Assembly (NCBI GenBank): GCA_021324295.1
Contig: JAJPJJ010000094.1
Location: forward strand, 1-64,000
Source of the DNA: Bacillota bacterium
GTDB lineage: Bacteria; Sysuimicrobiota; Sysuimicrobiia; Sysuimicrobiales; Segetimicrobiaceae
Direction of reading: 5' to 3'
Length of the DNA stretch: 64,000 nucleotides
Shown: piece by piece, positions 46,575 through 55,406 of the stretch
How positions within the stretch are numbered: the stretch's first letter is position 1
Layout of the letters: every line of letters begins with the position of its first letter
The notes under the pieces: generated by a model
The model's database searches: none
Told to the model about the DNA's origin: nothing
What the model saw: only the letters and a program-made list of their open reading frames with translations
Translations under genes and position numbers: made by a program

Positions 46575-47369
46575 ATGAGCACGCGGTCCGTTGGGTCTGC
46601 CCGCGATGGAGAGGACGCCCAGCCAGTGGTGCGGGCGACCGTCTTCAAGTTCGCGCCGGACGTCGATCCGGCACCACACTACGAGACGTTCGAGGTGCCT
46701 CTTGCTCGGGGCATGCGGGTGCTGGATGTGCTGGAGGCGATCCGTGAGGATCTCGGGCAGCCGATCAGTTACCGGTGGCTGTGCGGGGTCAAGAAGTGTG
46801 GGCTGTGCGCGATGACCGTAAACGGGAGGCCGTGCCTCACGTGCTGGGAACCGGCTGAGCCGGACATGATCATCGAGCCGCTCGCGGGGTTTCCGGTCAT
46901 CCGCGACCTCGTCGTCGATCGTGATGCGGTGGACGCGCGTCTGCTCGACGTGGATCCGTTTCTCCACCGTCCGGAAGACCAGCCGTACCGAGGATTCCCG
47001 GAGCCCCTGAGCGGCGCGGCGATGCGGCGTGCCGGCACGATGATGAATTGCATCGAGTGCTTGGCGTGCGTTTCCGCCTGTCCGGTACCGCGGGAGCGGT
47101 TTATCGGCCCGGCCGCCCTGGTGCAGCTCGCACGCTGGGCCTTCGATCCGCGCGACGGCGCGGATCGCGCGGCGCTCGCGGTCGCAGGCGGCATCGCAGA
47201 GTGCGCGGACTGCGGTGACTGCACGGCTGCCTGCCCGGCGGGGATCCCTGTCAAGGAGATAGCGATCGCCGGCCTGCGGGAGCTGTGCATCCGCAGCGGG
47301 TACCCGGACGCTGGTCCGGCGCCGCAGGAGAAATGCCGCCTCGTCGTGCCGCGAGGTCGCGACAGGTAG
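46575..47369 (+). CDS. FrdB/SdhB-like iron-sulfur subunit
   Basis: [2Fe-2S] 'CGVKKCGLCAMTVNGRPCLTC'; cluster motifs 'CIECLACVSACPV' and 'CADCGDCTAACPAGIP'. Confidence 0.92.
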   Translation: MSTRSVGSARDGEDAQPVVRATVFKFAPDVDPAPHYETFEVPLARGMRVLDVLEAIREDLGQPISYRWLCGVKKCGLCAMTVNGRPCLTCWEPAEPDMIIEPLAGFPVIRDLVVDRDAVDARLLDVDPFLHRPEDQPYRGFPEPLSGAAMRRAGTMMNCIECLACVSACPVPRERFIGPAALVQLARWAFDPRDGADRAALAVAGGIAECADCGDCTAACPAGIPVKEIAIAGLRELCIRSGYPDAGPAPQEKCRLVVPRGRDR

Positions 47370-47384
47370 GGAGGAGGGGAAGTC

Positions 47385-48527
47385 GTGAACAGACAGGGTC
47401 CGTCATCGGAGGCGGCGCGCGGCGAAGCGCCCCGGCAGACACGACGTCAATTCCTATCCCGGGTAGGCACAGCCGCCGCTGCCACGGCGGTCGGGGTCAC
47501 CGCGGCAACCGCGACGGCGCGATTCGGAGGCCCGGCTACGCGGGCGCAGGCCCAGGGGCGCCGGCAGATCGTGGTCTCCACGTGGGGAGGCGTCACAGAA
47601 GAAGGACTGAGGAAGTTCGTGACGCCGGTCTTTGAGCGCAGGTACAACGCCACGGTGGCCTACGACCTGGGCGGCGCGGCAGCGCGCTACAACAAGCTCC
47701 TGGCGCAGGCGGCCAACCCGCAGATCAACATCATCCTCAACGTCGAAGATGTCCTCGTCGACGCGATCGAGCGTGGGCTGCTTGCGAAGTACAACCCGCG
47801 CAATGTGCCCAACGTCAAGGACCTCTACAGTTGGGCGACCCCGAAATCCCTCGAAGGATATGGGGCCGCCTACTCTGTGCTGGCGTACGGACTGCTGGCG
47901 GCCAGGGGCAAGACCGGGAAGCCGATCACGAGCTGGCGCGACCTCTGGCGGCCCGAGTTCCGAGGAAAGCTGGCCATCGCCGCTCCCTCTCACTCGCAGA
48001 TGCCCATGCTGCTGATCGTCGCCGCGGAGCTGCATGGAGGCAGCCAGGCCAACATCGAGCCGGGGCTTGCCGCGCTCGCGGAGCTCCGGCCGATCAAGCA
48101 GACGATCTTCTGGACCGACTATGCAGCCCTGGTACGGTCCGGCGATGTCATCCTCGCCACGGAATTTGACTACTACAGTCTGTTCATGCAACGCGAGGGA
48201 TTCGGCGTGTCGTGGATCATGCCCCAGGAGAAGGGGTTCGGCTCGCTGGAATGCGCGGCGATCGTGAAGGGCGCTCCGAACCAGGATCTGGCGGAGGCAT
48301 ACCTCAACCTCATGTTCGATGCCGATGTGCAGACGAGCATCGCGACGCAGACGTTCCAGGGGCCGTCCAACAAGCTGGTGAAGGTCGGCCTGCCCCTGTC
48401 CGAGCAGATCTTGTACGGCCCACGGCTCCGGCACGTGCGCTGGTTCGATGCCAAGTTCATCAACGACAACAAGGCGCGCTGGATCGAGCGGATCAACACG
48501 GAGGTTGTTCCGAAGTGGCGCACCTAG
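47385..48527 (+). CDS. ABC transporter substrate-binding protein (PotD-like), Tat-type signal
   Basis: GTG start; 'TRRQFLSRVGTAAAATAVG' leader; 'QIVVSTWGGVTEEGLRKFVTPVFERRYNATVAYDLG'. Confidence 0.9.
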   Translation: MNRQGPSSEAARGEAPRQTRRQFLSRVGTAAAATAVGVTAATATARFGGPATRAQAQGRRQIVVSTWGGVTEEGLRKFVTPVFERRYNATVAYDLGGAAARYNKLLAQAANPQINIILNVEDVLVDAIERGLLAKYNPRNVPNVKDLYSWATPKSLEGYGAAYSVLAYGLLAARGKTGKPITSWRDLWRPEFRGKLAIAAPSHSQMPMLLIVAAELHGGSQANIEPGLAALAELRPIKQTIFWTDYAALVRSGDVILATEFDYYSLFMQREGFGVSWIMPQEKGFGSLECAAIVKGAPNQDLAEAYLNLMFDADVQTSIATQTFQGPSNKLVKVGLPLSEQILYGPRLRHVRWFDAKFINDNKARWIERINTEVVPKWRT

Positions 48528-48586
48528 GACGCCGCCCCGCCGGGGGCCAGCGGCCCGGGCCGTGCCATCGCGTGGTTCACTGACGT

Positions 48587-49921
48587 ATGCGCCGCCTCGT
48601 CATCGACAACGGCGCTGTCCTGACCTGCGATGGAGAGGATCGCTATCTTGCCCGTGGGCGGATCGTCGTCCGAGGAGGCCGGATCGCGCAGGTCATGGAC
48701 AGCCCGGATGGCCGCGCGGACGTGCCCGGCGCCCCCCCGGGCGGCGTCGCGGACGAGGATTGTGATCGGGTCGACGCCGGCGGCTGTATCATTATCCCCG
48801 GGCTGGTCAACTGCCACACGCACCTCTGGCTCAGCCTCCTGCGGGGCGCGCTCGACGACCTCACGCTCTTTCCATGGCTTCGCCGTCTCGGACCGCTGAC
48901 AAATGAGCTGAGCGATGCGGAGGTCCTGCGGGCGACCTACTTCGGCATCGCGGAGTCGCTGCTGTCGGGCACGACGTGCCTCTGTGAGTGCTGTCGGTAC
49001 GCGCCGGACGTGAGCGCGCAGGTCGCCGCAGCCCTGGGATGCCGGCTTGTCGTCGGGGGGATGCCTCCCACCGAACTGTTTGGCGCGCCGCTGCCCCATG
49101 ACTACGGTCATCTCGTGGCTCGGACCCGCCGTGCGCTCGACATCCCCGGCGGCGACCGCGGCTTGATCTCCGTCTGGATGGGAGCGCACTCGGTCTACAA
49201 CTGCTCCGCTGACTTCCTACAGGACGCGAAGCGCGCGGCGGACATGCACGACTGCGATTTCTACATTCACCTGGCCGAGTGCCGGGACGAGGTCGACGTC
49301 ATTCGGGAGCGGTACGGGCGGACGCCGGTGCAGTACGCGGCCGATCTGGGCTTGCTCGATCGGCGCACGGTGGCCGTCCACTGTGTGTGGCTGACGGACG
49401 ACGACATCCGGCTGTTCCGGCGCACCGGGGCCCGGATGGCACACTGTCCGGTGAGCAACGCCAAGCTCGGGAGCGGTGTCGCGCCGGTAACGAGGTACCG
49501 CGCGGCCGGGATCACCGTCGGATTGGGGACGGACAGCATGGTGAGCAACAACACGCTGTCGATGTTCCAGGAGATGCGCTTCGCCGTCCTCATCCAGCGC
49601 GCTGTGCGCCAGGATGTCGCGCTCACGGCCTCAGACGCGCTCAGGATGGCGACGATCGAGGCTGCCCGCACGCTGGGGTTGGAGCGCGAGATCGGCTCGA
49701 TCGAGAGCGGGAAGCAGGCAGATCTCGTGCTCCTCCGGTCGACCCGTCCCGGCCCCGTAACCAAGGAGAGGGCGCTGTCCGACGTCGTGTACGCGGCTCA
49801 GCGCGATGAGATCGAGGCGGTGTACGTCGCGGGCGAGCGCGTCGTGTCTCGAGGTCGGCTCACCCGACTCGCGGATACTGAGCGATGGGAGCGAATTCGA
49901 GGGGAACGGCCGCTTGAGTGA
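48587..49921 (+). CDS. Amidohydrolase (ATZ/TRZ/SsnA-like deaminase family)
   Basis: 'GLVNCHTHLWLSLLRG', 'VAVHCVWLTDDDIRLF', '[47 protein letters not shown]'. Confidence 0.92.
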   Translation: MRRLVIDNGAVLTCDGEDRYLARGRIVVRGGRIAQVMDSPDGRADVPGAPPGGVADEDCDRVDAGGCIIIPGLVNCHTHLWLSLLRGALDDLTLFPWLRRLGPLTNELSDAEVLRATYFGIAESLLSGTTCLCECCRYAPDVSAQVAAALGCRLVVGGMPPTELFGAPLPHDYGHLVARTRRALDIPGGDRGLISVWMGAHSVYNCSADFLQDAKRAADMHDCDFYIHLAECRDEVDVIRERYGRTPVQYAADLGLLDRRTVAVHCVWLTDDDIRLFRRTGARMAHCPVSNAKLGSGVAPVTRYRAAGITVGLGTDSMVSNNTLSMFQEMRFAVLIQRAVRQDVALTASDALRMATIEAARTLGLEREIGSIESGKQADLVLLRSTRPGPVTKERALSDVVYAAQRDEIEAVYVAGERVVSRGRLTRLADTERWERIRGERPLE

Positions 49922-50987
49922 GGTTGAGCTGCGGGAGGTCAGCAAGAGCTTCGGCGAGGTGCGGGCCGTCGATCGCGTTTCGCTGCATGTGAAGCCCGGC
50001 GAGTTCGTGTCGCTGCTGGGACCCTCAGGATGCGGCAAGACCACAACGCTCCGGCTCATCGCCGGCTTTGAACGCGTCACCCGGGGCCGCATCTTCATCG
50101 GCGGGGAGGATGTCACGATCAAGCCGTCCTACCAGCGCAACATCGGCATGGTATTCCAACACTATGCCCTCTTCCCCCATATGACCGTTCGCGAGAACGT
50201 TGCCTTCGGCCTGCGGATGAGACGCGTGCCGCGGCCGGAAGCGGCTCGGCGTGTAGCAGAGGTTCTCGATCTCCTCCGGCTCTCCGGGCTGGAGCATCGC
50301 TACCAGCACCAGCTCTCGGGCGGCCAGCAGCAACGGGTGGCGCTCGCGCGGGCGCTCGTCATCAAGCCACAGATTCTCCTCCTGGACGAGCCACTGTCCA
50401 ACCTCGACGCCAAGTTACGCGAGGAGATGCGCGTCGAGCTCCGGCAAGTGCAGCGTCGGGTCGGCATTACGACCGTCTTCGTCACCCACGATCAGGAAGA
50501 AGCCCTGAGCATGTCGGACCGGATCGCCGTGATGAATCGCGGGAGAATCATCCAGTACGGCACGCCGCTCGACATCTACGAGCGGCCCGCCCACAGCTTC
50601 GTCGCCGGTTTCATCGGGCAATCCAATCTTCTGTGGGGCGAGGTGGTGGGCCAGGAGAACGGCCTCGCCAGGGTCCGCGTGGCCTCGGGCCTTGACGTGA
50701 TGGCCCGGCCCGATCAGCACGTCTCGTCCGGGAGCCGCGTCTTGGTGGTCGTCCGGCAATCTCGGGTGAAGGTCGGCCGCGAAGGGCGGCCCGGGGCTGT
50801 GAACAGCTTCGCTGCCCGGCTCGAATTTGCGACGTACCTGGGCGAGGCCGTGCAGTACTTGTGCCGCGCCGGGGAGTTGCGTCTCGTCGCTACAGCCACG
50901 GCCGATGCGGATGCGCCGCTGTTGGAGCCGGGAGCCCCCATCACGGTGTCCTGGCGGCCGGATGACTGCCTCGTGCTGCCGGAATAG
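49914..50987 (+). CDS. ABC transporter ATP-binding protein (PotA-like)
   Basis: TTG start preferred; '[22 protein letters not shown]', 'LSGGQQQRVALARALVIKPQILLLDEPLSNLDAKLREEM', TOBE-like C-terminus. Confidence 0.93.
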   Translation: MSEVELREVSKSFGEVRAVDRVSLHVKPGEFVSLLGPSGCGKTTTLRLIAGFERVTRGRIFIGGEDVTIKPSYQRNIGMVFQHYALFPHMTVRENVAFGLRMRRVPRPEAARRVAEVLDLLRLSGLEHRYQHQLSGGQQQRVALARALVIKPQILLLDEPLSNLDAKLREEMRVELRQVQRRVGITTVFVTHDQEEALSMSDRIAVMNRGRIIQYGTPLDIYERPAHSFVAGFIGQSNLLWGEVVGQENGLARVRVASGLDVMARPDQHVSSGSRVLVVVRQSRVKVGREGRPGAVNSFAARLEFATYLGEAVQYLCRAGELRLVATATADADAPLLEPGAPITVSWRPDDCLVLPE

Positions 50988-51197
50988 GCGGGTGCCGCGG
51001 GCATCCCCTGTAGAGGGACCGGACCATCGAGCGGTTAGCGGCACCCCGCCGAGTCCACGGATTTGGCGACCGCCCCCTCCGCCGGGGGATCCTGTGGGGC
51101 AAGCTTGCGGTCCCTGGGCCCAGCGGCCACATCGGGGTGTCTCAGGGCGACCGGCGCGCCGCCGCGCCGCAGCCCGACCCGATGCCCTCTTCCGAGC

Positions 51198-51217
51198 CTC
51201 GGCCGAAGACGGCCGAG
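51198..51217. terminator. Hairpin CTCGGCCG-AAGA-CGGCCGAG in convergent gap
   Basis: 8-bp perfect arms, 4-nt loop, between converging stops at 50987 and 51240. Confidence 0.5.
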
Positions 51218-51239
51218 CGAGCCGGGAGACTCGGCCCCT

Positions 51240-52307
51240 CTAGACGTTGGGGGTCTTCGCCGTGACCACCAGGTCGTCCGTCATGATCTCGTCGACCGAG
51301 ACCGGCCGCGGGATCTGGCCGAGCGCGCGCATCGTGTCCGTGAGATCCTGCCACACCTTGGGGTCCATGTACCCCCAGCCGTGCTGCTTCGTGGTGACCG
51401 ACGTCAGGTAGCCGCCACGGACCACCTCTTCCCAGGTCCTAAGCTCCGATTGGCGGTTCAGCCCCGTGGTCATCTTGAGCAGGTGGTCGATGGCCTCGTC
51501 CGGATGATCGCGTGCGTACAGCCACCCCCGCGCGCTCGCGGACACGAAGCGCACGAGCACGTCCCTGCGCTCCCGGAGGATCTGGTCGGTGACGAAGTAG
51601 GTGTAGGCGTACAGGCGGATTCCGAGGTCCCACAACCGGAAGTAGCTGATCGCCCCGGCCTGCTGCACGGCCTCCATCTGCGCGGCGTTGATGAGCCACC
51701 CGGTGATCACGTCCACCTGCCCGGTCACGAGGGGCGTGGTGTCGCCGCCGACGAACAGCACCTTCAGGCGGTCCTTGTTGATGTTGTATTTCCGGATGAC
51801 GGCGTCGAGCAGCGGCCGGGCCGTCGGCTGGATGCCGATCGTCTTGCCCTCGAAATCCTTGGGGGTGCGGATCTTGGACTTGGTGAAAAACACGAACGCA
51901 AACGGATGACGTTGGAACGCCGTGCAGAAGGCCTTGACCGGCAGGCCTTGGGCGCGGGCGTTGACGAGGACGGCCACGGACGACACGTTGCCGAACATCG
52001 TCCCCCCGCCCGCGACCACCTGGATCGGATCGATGGCCGGGCCGCCCGGCCGGATGGTGAGATCGATGCCGGCCTCTCGAAAGTACCCCTTGGCGAGGCC
52101 GACGACGTCTCCCGCCATCTGGCTGTTGAGGAACCAGCCGATCTGCATCGAAGCCCTGGCGGACGGCTGCGCCCCCACGGGGGCCACCGGCCCAAACAGT
52201 CGATCGCCGGCCGCCAGCCCCAGGGCCAATGCGCCGGCCCCTCTGACGAAGTCGCGGCGACTGACCCGCGGGACGACCAGCGTGACCTCATCGCGCCTCA
52301 TCAGCAT
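51240..52307 (-). CDS. ABC transporter substrate-binding protein (NMT1/THI5-like), paralog 1, Tat-type signal
   Basis: 'SRRDFVRGAGALALG' leader; 'MQIGWFLNSQMAGDVVGLAKGYFREAGIDLTIRPGGPAIDPIQVVAGGGTMFG'. Confidence 0.92.
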   Translation of the reverse strand: MLMRRDEVTLVVPRVSRRDFVRGAGALALGLAAGDRLFGPVAPVGAQPSARASMQIGWFLNSQMAGDVVGLAKGYFREAGIDLTIRPGGPAIDPIQVVAGGGTMFGNVSSVAVLVNARAQGLPVKAFCTAFQRHPFAFVFFTKSKIRTPKDFEGKTIGIQPTARPLLDAVIRKYNINKDRLKVLFVGGDTTPLVTGQVDVITGWLINAAQMEAVQQAGAISYFRLWDLGIRLYAYTYFVTDQILRERRDVLVRFVSASARGWLYARDHPDEAIDHLLKMTTGLNRQSELRTWEEVVRGGYLTSVTTKQHGWGYMDPKVWQDLTDTMRALGQIPRPVSVDEIMTDDLVVTAKTPNV

Positions 52308-52341
52308 CCCCCTCCGTCCGTCTGCGTGGGACCGTGCGCCC

Positions 52342-53397
52342 TCAGACTTTTGGCGTCTTGGCCATGAGCACGAGCTCGTCGGTCATGACTTCCTCGGGCC
52401 GGACCGGGCGCGGCATTTGCTCCAGCGCGACATACGCCTCGCTCAGGTCCGCCCACACCTTGGGATCCATGTAGCCCCACCCATGCTGCTTGGTGGCGAT
52501 GGAGGTGAAGTACGGGTGCATGTTTTGCAGCGTCTTGAGCTCCAGCGCCCGGCTGAGGCCCGTGGTCGAGCGCATGACGATGTCGATCGCCTCCTCGGGG
52601 TGGTCGCGGGCGTCCAGCCAGCCCTTGGCGCTCGCCAGCAGAAAGCGCGCGAGCACCTCCTTGCGCTCCTGGTACACGCGGTCGGTGGTGAAGTAGGCGT
52701 AGGCATACATGCGGATGCCGAGATCCCAGAGCCGGAAATAGCCGACCTGGCCGGCCAGCCCTTGATTCTCGAACTGCGGGATGCGGTCGATGACCCACCC
52801 CGTGATCACATCGACCTGGTGGGTGATGAGCGGGGAGATGTCTCCACCGACGAACACCACCTTCACCCGCTCCCGGGGAACCTGATGCTTTCTGAGCACC
52901 GCGTCGAGCAGCGGCCGGGCCGTCGGCTGGATCCCGATGGTCTTCCCCTCGAAGTCCTTCGGCGTGCGGATGCCAGACTGCTTGAAGAAGAAGAACGCGA
53001 AGGGATGGCGCTGCAGCACGCTGCCGAAGGCCTTGATGGGCAGCCCACGGCTGCGCGCGTTGAGCAGGACGCCGATCGAGGCCGCGTCCCCGAGGAGCGT
53101 GCCGCCGCCGGCCACCACCTGGATCGGGTCGATGGCCGGGCCGCCCGGTTGTAGCCGGAAGTCGATGCCCGCCTCGCGATAGTAGCCCTTGGCGATGGCC
53201 ACGAACTCGCCGGCGGCCTGCGAGTTGAGAAACCAGCCGAACTGCATCGCCAGATTGGCGGCTCCCTGGGCATGGGCGGCTCCGGCGAGCCGGGAGAGCG
53301 CGCCGCACGCCCCCGCCACGAGCCCGATGCCGGCGCACCGAAGGAAGCGTCTGCGGCCGACCTCCGGAAGGACAAGCGTCACCTCGTCGCGCTTCAC
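52342..53397 (-). CDS. ABC transporter substrate-binding protein (NMT1/THI5-like), paralog 2, Tat-type signal
   Basis: 'GRRRFLRCAGIGLVAG' leader; 'MQFGWFLNSQAAGEFVAIAKGYYREAGIDFRLQPGGPAIDPIQVVAGGGTLLG'. Near-collinear with 51240-52307. Confidence 0.92.
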   Translation of the reverse strand: MKRDEVTLVLPEVGRRRFLRCAGIGLVAGACGALSRLAGAAHAQGAANLAMQFGWFLNSQAAGEFVAIAKGYYREAGIDFRLQPGGPAIDPIQVVAGGGTLLGDAASIGVLLNARSRGLPIKAFGSVLQRHPFAFFFFKQSGIRTPKDFEGKTIGIQPTARPLLDAVLRKHQVPRERVKVVFVGGDISPLITHQVDVITGWVIDRIPQFENQGLAGQVGYFRLWDLGIRMYAYAYFTTDRVYQERKEVLARFLLASAKGWLDARDHPEEAIDIVMRSTTGLSRALELKTLQNMHPYFTSIATKQHGWGYMDPKVWADLSEAYVALEQMPRPVRPEEVMTDELVLMAKTPKV

Positions 53398-53418
53398 CTC
53401 TGCGCCACCCCCTTGGGC

Positions 53419-54606
53419 CTAGACGGCTCCTTCCGCGCGAAACCGGGCGATGTCATCGTCGTCGTATCCCAGCTCGCGGAGGATCTCGTCCGTGTGCTCG
53501 CCCACCTCGGGAGCCCCGCGGAGCACCTGTGCGGGCGTCTCGCTGAGCTTGACGGGGTTGCCCACCGCCTTCACACGGCCGAGCCTGCCGTCCGGAACGT
53601 CTATCACCATCTCGTTGTGCGCCACCTGCGGGTCCGCGCACGCCTCCGCGAGCGTGCGGATGGGAGCGCAGAGGATGTCCTCGCGCTCCAACTTCGCGAG
53701 GGCCTCCTCCTGGGTGAGCTCCGCGACCCGGCGCTGGAAGATCGCCTGCAGCTCCGCCCGGTGGGCCCGCTGCGCCTCTTCCGTGGCGAACCGCGGGTCC
53801 TCATGCAGGGGACCCAGGTCGAGGGCGCGGCAGATATCCCGGAGGGGCTCCTGCTTGAACGCTCCGAGGAACAGGATCCACTTGCCGTCGCGCGTCTGGA
53901 AGTAGCCGTTCAGCGGCATCCGGCTCCAGTTGATCTCCTGGCGGGCGTTGAGCCAGCAGACCGCCTCCTGCTGCTGCATGTAGAGCATGCTGTCGAGCAG
54001 CGAGGCGGAGACGAACTGGCCGAGCCCGGTGTGCTCGCGCGCGAGCAGGGCGAGAAGGATCCCCTGGACGAGCAGCATGCCGGCGGCAAAGTCACACACC
54101 GCCACGGTAAAAGGCTCTGGCGGGGCGTCGTCCGTGGCGCGCCGCGTGAGAGCCCCGCCCATCGCCTGCGCCAGCCAATCCTGGCCTCCTTTGTGGCGGT
54201 ACGGGCCGGTGGGGCCAAACCCGCTGCCCATCGCATAGATGATGCGCGGGTTGATCGCCTGGACCTGCTGGTAGCCGTAGCCGAGCCGTTCCATCGCGCC
54301 CGGGCGGAAGTTGTGCACGAGCACGTCGGCCCTGCCGATCAACCGGTCCATGATCTCGCGGCCCCCGCGCGTGCGCAGGTCCAAGGTCATCGCGCGCTTG
54401 TTGCGATTGCCGGCGATAAAGAGGAAGCTGGTCCCGTCCGGTTGCGGCAGCGTCGTCCGCAGGAAGTCCCCGCCGGAGGGCCGCTCGATCTTGATCACAT
54501 CGGCACCGAAGTCGCCGAGCATCTGGGTCGCGATCGGCCCCAACGTGATCTGGCTGAAGTCCAGCACCCGGACCCCGGCGAGCGGCAGAGGCCGCGCGCC
54601 TTCCAT
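53419..54606 (-). CDS. CaiB/BaiF (family III) CoA-transferase
   Basis: 'PLAGVRVLDFSQITLGPIATQMLGDFGADVIKIERPSGGDFLR', 'DVLVHNFRPGAMERLGYGYQQVQAINPRIIYAMGSGFG'. The longer ORF 53419-55416 is read-through upstream. Confidence 0.95.
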   Translation of the reverse strand: MEGARPLPLAGVRVLDFSQITLGPIATQMLGDFGADVIKIERPSGGDFLRTTLPQPDGTSFLFIAGNRNKRAMTLDLRTRGGREIMDRLIGRADVLVHNFRPGAMERLGYGYQQVQAINPRIIYAMGSGFGPTGPYRHKGGQDWLAQAMGGALTRRATDDAPPEPFTVAVCDFAAGMLLVQGILLALLAREHTGLGQFVSASLLDSMLYMQQQEAVCWLNARQEINWSRMPLNGYFQTRDGKWILFLGAFKQEPLRDICRALDLGPLHEDPRFATEEAQRAHRAELQAIFQRRVAELTQEEALAKLEREDILCAPIRTLAEACADPQVAHNEMVIDVPDGRLGRVKAVGNPVKLSETPAQVLRGAPEVGEHTDEILRELGYDDDDIARFRAEGAV

Positions 54607-55406
54607 CAGCGTCCCCTCCAGCGCGGGGGGCGCTTCTCTTGAAAGGCCCGGACGCCTTCCTCGGCGTCCTCCGAGGCGATCGCCTCCATGACCCGCCGCG
54701 GAAACCAGCGCGGGGCTGCCCACGAGGGCAGGTCGCGCGCTTCCAGGGCGATCTGCTTCGTTCCTTCGATCGACAACGGCGCGCAGGCGAGGATGTCGTC
54801 CGCCCACCGCTCCGCCGCCTGCATCAGCCCGGGGGACGGGACGACCTCGTTGACGAAGCCCGCCGCGTGCCCGGCGCGCGCGCTCATGCGGCGTCCGGTG
54901 AGCAGGAGCCCCATGGCGATCTTGTACGGGATCTGCCGCGTGAGCATCGCGATGCCTCCGTCGAGGGCCATGTACCCGACCCGCGGCTCCGGGAATCCGA
55001 ACTCTGCGTGCTCCGCGGCCACGATCACATCGCAGGCCAGCGCGAGCTCGAATCCCGTCCCGAGGGCGAGGCCGTTGACCGCAGCGATCACCGGCTTCAA
55101 CAGGTCCCGCCGGAGCGACAGCCCGCCCGCCCCGAGGCGCGGACCGTCCCACAGGTACGGGACGCCGCCGCGCGCCTCGGGGTCCTTGAGGTCGGTGCCC
55201 GCGCAGAACGCCTTCGATCCGGCACCGGTGAGAATCACCACCCGGATCGCCGCGTCGTCTCGCACGTCGTCCCAGACCGACGACAGCGCCGCGTGCGCGG
55301 CCCGGCTCAGCGCGTTGAGCACCTGGGGCCGGTCGATCGTCACGCGGGCCACCGGGCCGTCTTTGACGTAGGTAATGCCGGCGTCGCGGCGCGCGGCATC
55401 GGTCAC
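54606..55406 (-). CDS. Enoyl-CoA hydratase/isomerase family protein
   Basis: 'VARVTIDRPQVLNALSRAAHAAL', 'GAGSKAFCAGTDLKDPEARGG', 'PVIAAVNGLALGTGFELALACDVIVAAEHAEFGFPEPRVG'. Confidence 0.95.
   Translation of the reverse strand: MTDAARRDAGITYVKDGPVARVTIDRPQVLNALSRAAHAALSSVWDDVRDDAAIRVVILTGAGSKAFCAGTDLKDPEARGGVPYLWDGPRLGAGGLSLRRDLLKPVIAAVNGLALGTGFELALACDVIVAAEHAEFGFPEPRVGYMALDGGIAMLTRQIPYKIAMGLLLTGRRMSARAGHAAGFVNEVVPSPGLMQAAERWADDILACAPLSIEGTKQIALEARDLPSWAAPRWFPRRVMEAIASEDAEEGVRAFQEKRPPRWRGR

Noticed and set aside
44367-46967. 866-aa minus-strand ORF antisense to FrdA-like gene
   Set aside because: Antisense to a gene with strong family motifs; composition typical of a GC-driven shadow frame.
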